From: Streptomyces lasiicapitis
Lineage (GTDB): Bacteria; Actinomycetota; Actinomycetes; Streptomycetales; Streptomycetaceae
DNA: 64,000 nt
Reading direction: 5' to 3'
Assembly (NCBI RefSeq): GCF_014646335.1
Contig: NZ_BMNG01000015.1
Span: 124,001-188,000, forward strand
The position numbers and the translations under genes are program-made. Positions 63,986-64,000 of the stretch are shown here, piece by piece. Within the stretch, counting starts at the first letter, position 1. Every line of letters begins with the position of its first letter. Under the pieces are notes generated by a model that had not been told where the DNA came from, did not search any database, and saw nothing but the letters and a program-made list of their open reading frames with translations.

Positions 63986-64000
63986 GCGTAGGAGCCGCCA

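Overview
The window is high-GC actinobacterial chromosome and almost certainly Streptomyces. It has pervasive G/C-ending codons, many leaderless genes (a TAnnnT -10 box 6-7 nt before ATG/GTG), GTG starts, an ECF42 sigma/DGPF pair, DUF6879/DUF5753 regulator pairs and an aceA-aceB-hydroxyacyl-CoA dehydrogenase-metE block whose order recalls the SCO0982-SCO0985 region of S. coelicolor (from memory, not searched).

Layout. 0-9.3 kb is accessory and eroded: IS5-like transposase scraps, a frameshifted methyltransferase, an HNH-like protein, a 2H phosphoesterase, a small ECF sigma operon with a 29-residue membrane ORF, a Nudix hydrolase, an Asp-nucleophile alpha/beta hydrolase facing an HxlR regulator, and a phage-like gene facing an XRE regulator. 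9.4-24.8 kb is better preserved: hydrolase, nucleotide kinase, secreted trypsin-like protease, ECF42 sigma plus DGPF protein, an isolated extra EF-Tu gene, a carboxylesterase, LysR facing a cupin protein, an MMPL exporter with a two-component system, and an MFS exporter. 25.4-27.4 kb is a transposon graveyard with a pentapeptide-repeat scrap. 27.5-31.9 kb holds an MFS-FAD monooxygenase operon, a deaminase, a GNAT acetyltransferase and a small membrane protein.

32.0-44.4 kb is a decayed prophage of a siphovirus-like actinophage: integrase, holin, endolysin, tailspike, minor tail, tape measure, tail chaperone, tail tube and head-tail genes, almost all on the minus strand. A 14-bp direct repeat bounds it; the left copy lies in the 3' end of a tRNA-Lys-like sequence. 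Nearly every phage structural gene has single-base frameshifts. Four cargo-like small genes appear intact: two secreted proteins, an Lsr2-like DNA-binding domain and a repeat-linker membrane protein.

44.4-64 kb holds an acyl-CoA synthetase broken by a nonsense codon and facing a double-TetR regulator, a phosphotransferase, B12-independent methionine synthase (metE) under a cobalamin riboswitch, the glyoxylate shunt (aceA, aceB) with a 3-hydroxyacyl-CoA dehydrogenase and a divergent RamB-type regulator, a GH12 cellulase with LacI-type operator palindromes, a free-standing EF-G domain IV-like protein, a GNAT protein, an IS701 scrap, DUF6879/DUF5753 regulators and a portal-protein fragment.

Main signals for follow-up: (1) a 107-nt sequence present twice with 14 mismatches and no gaps, in the leaders of two unrelated exporters (MMPL at 18.9 kb, MFS at 30.1 kb), which looks like an RNA element; (2) an isolated tuf paralogue with Thr where E. 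coli EF-Tu has Ala375, a known kirromycin-resistance position; (3) a stand-alone EF-G domain IV homologue; (4) paired identical palindromes between aceA and the RamB-like gene; (5) the microprotein-sigma-small-protein operon.
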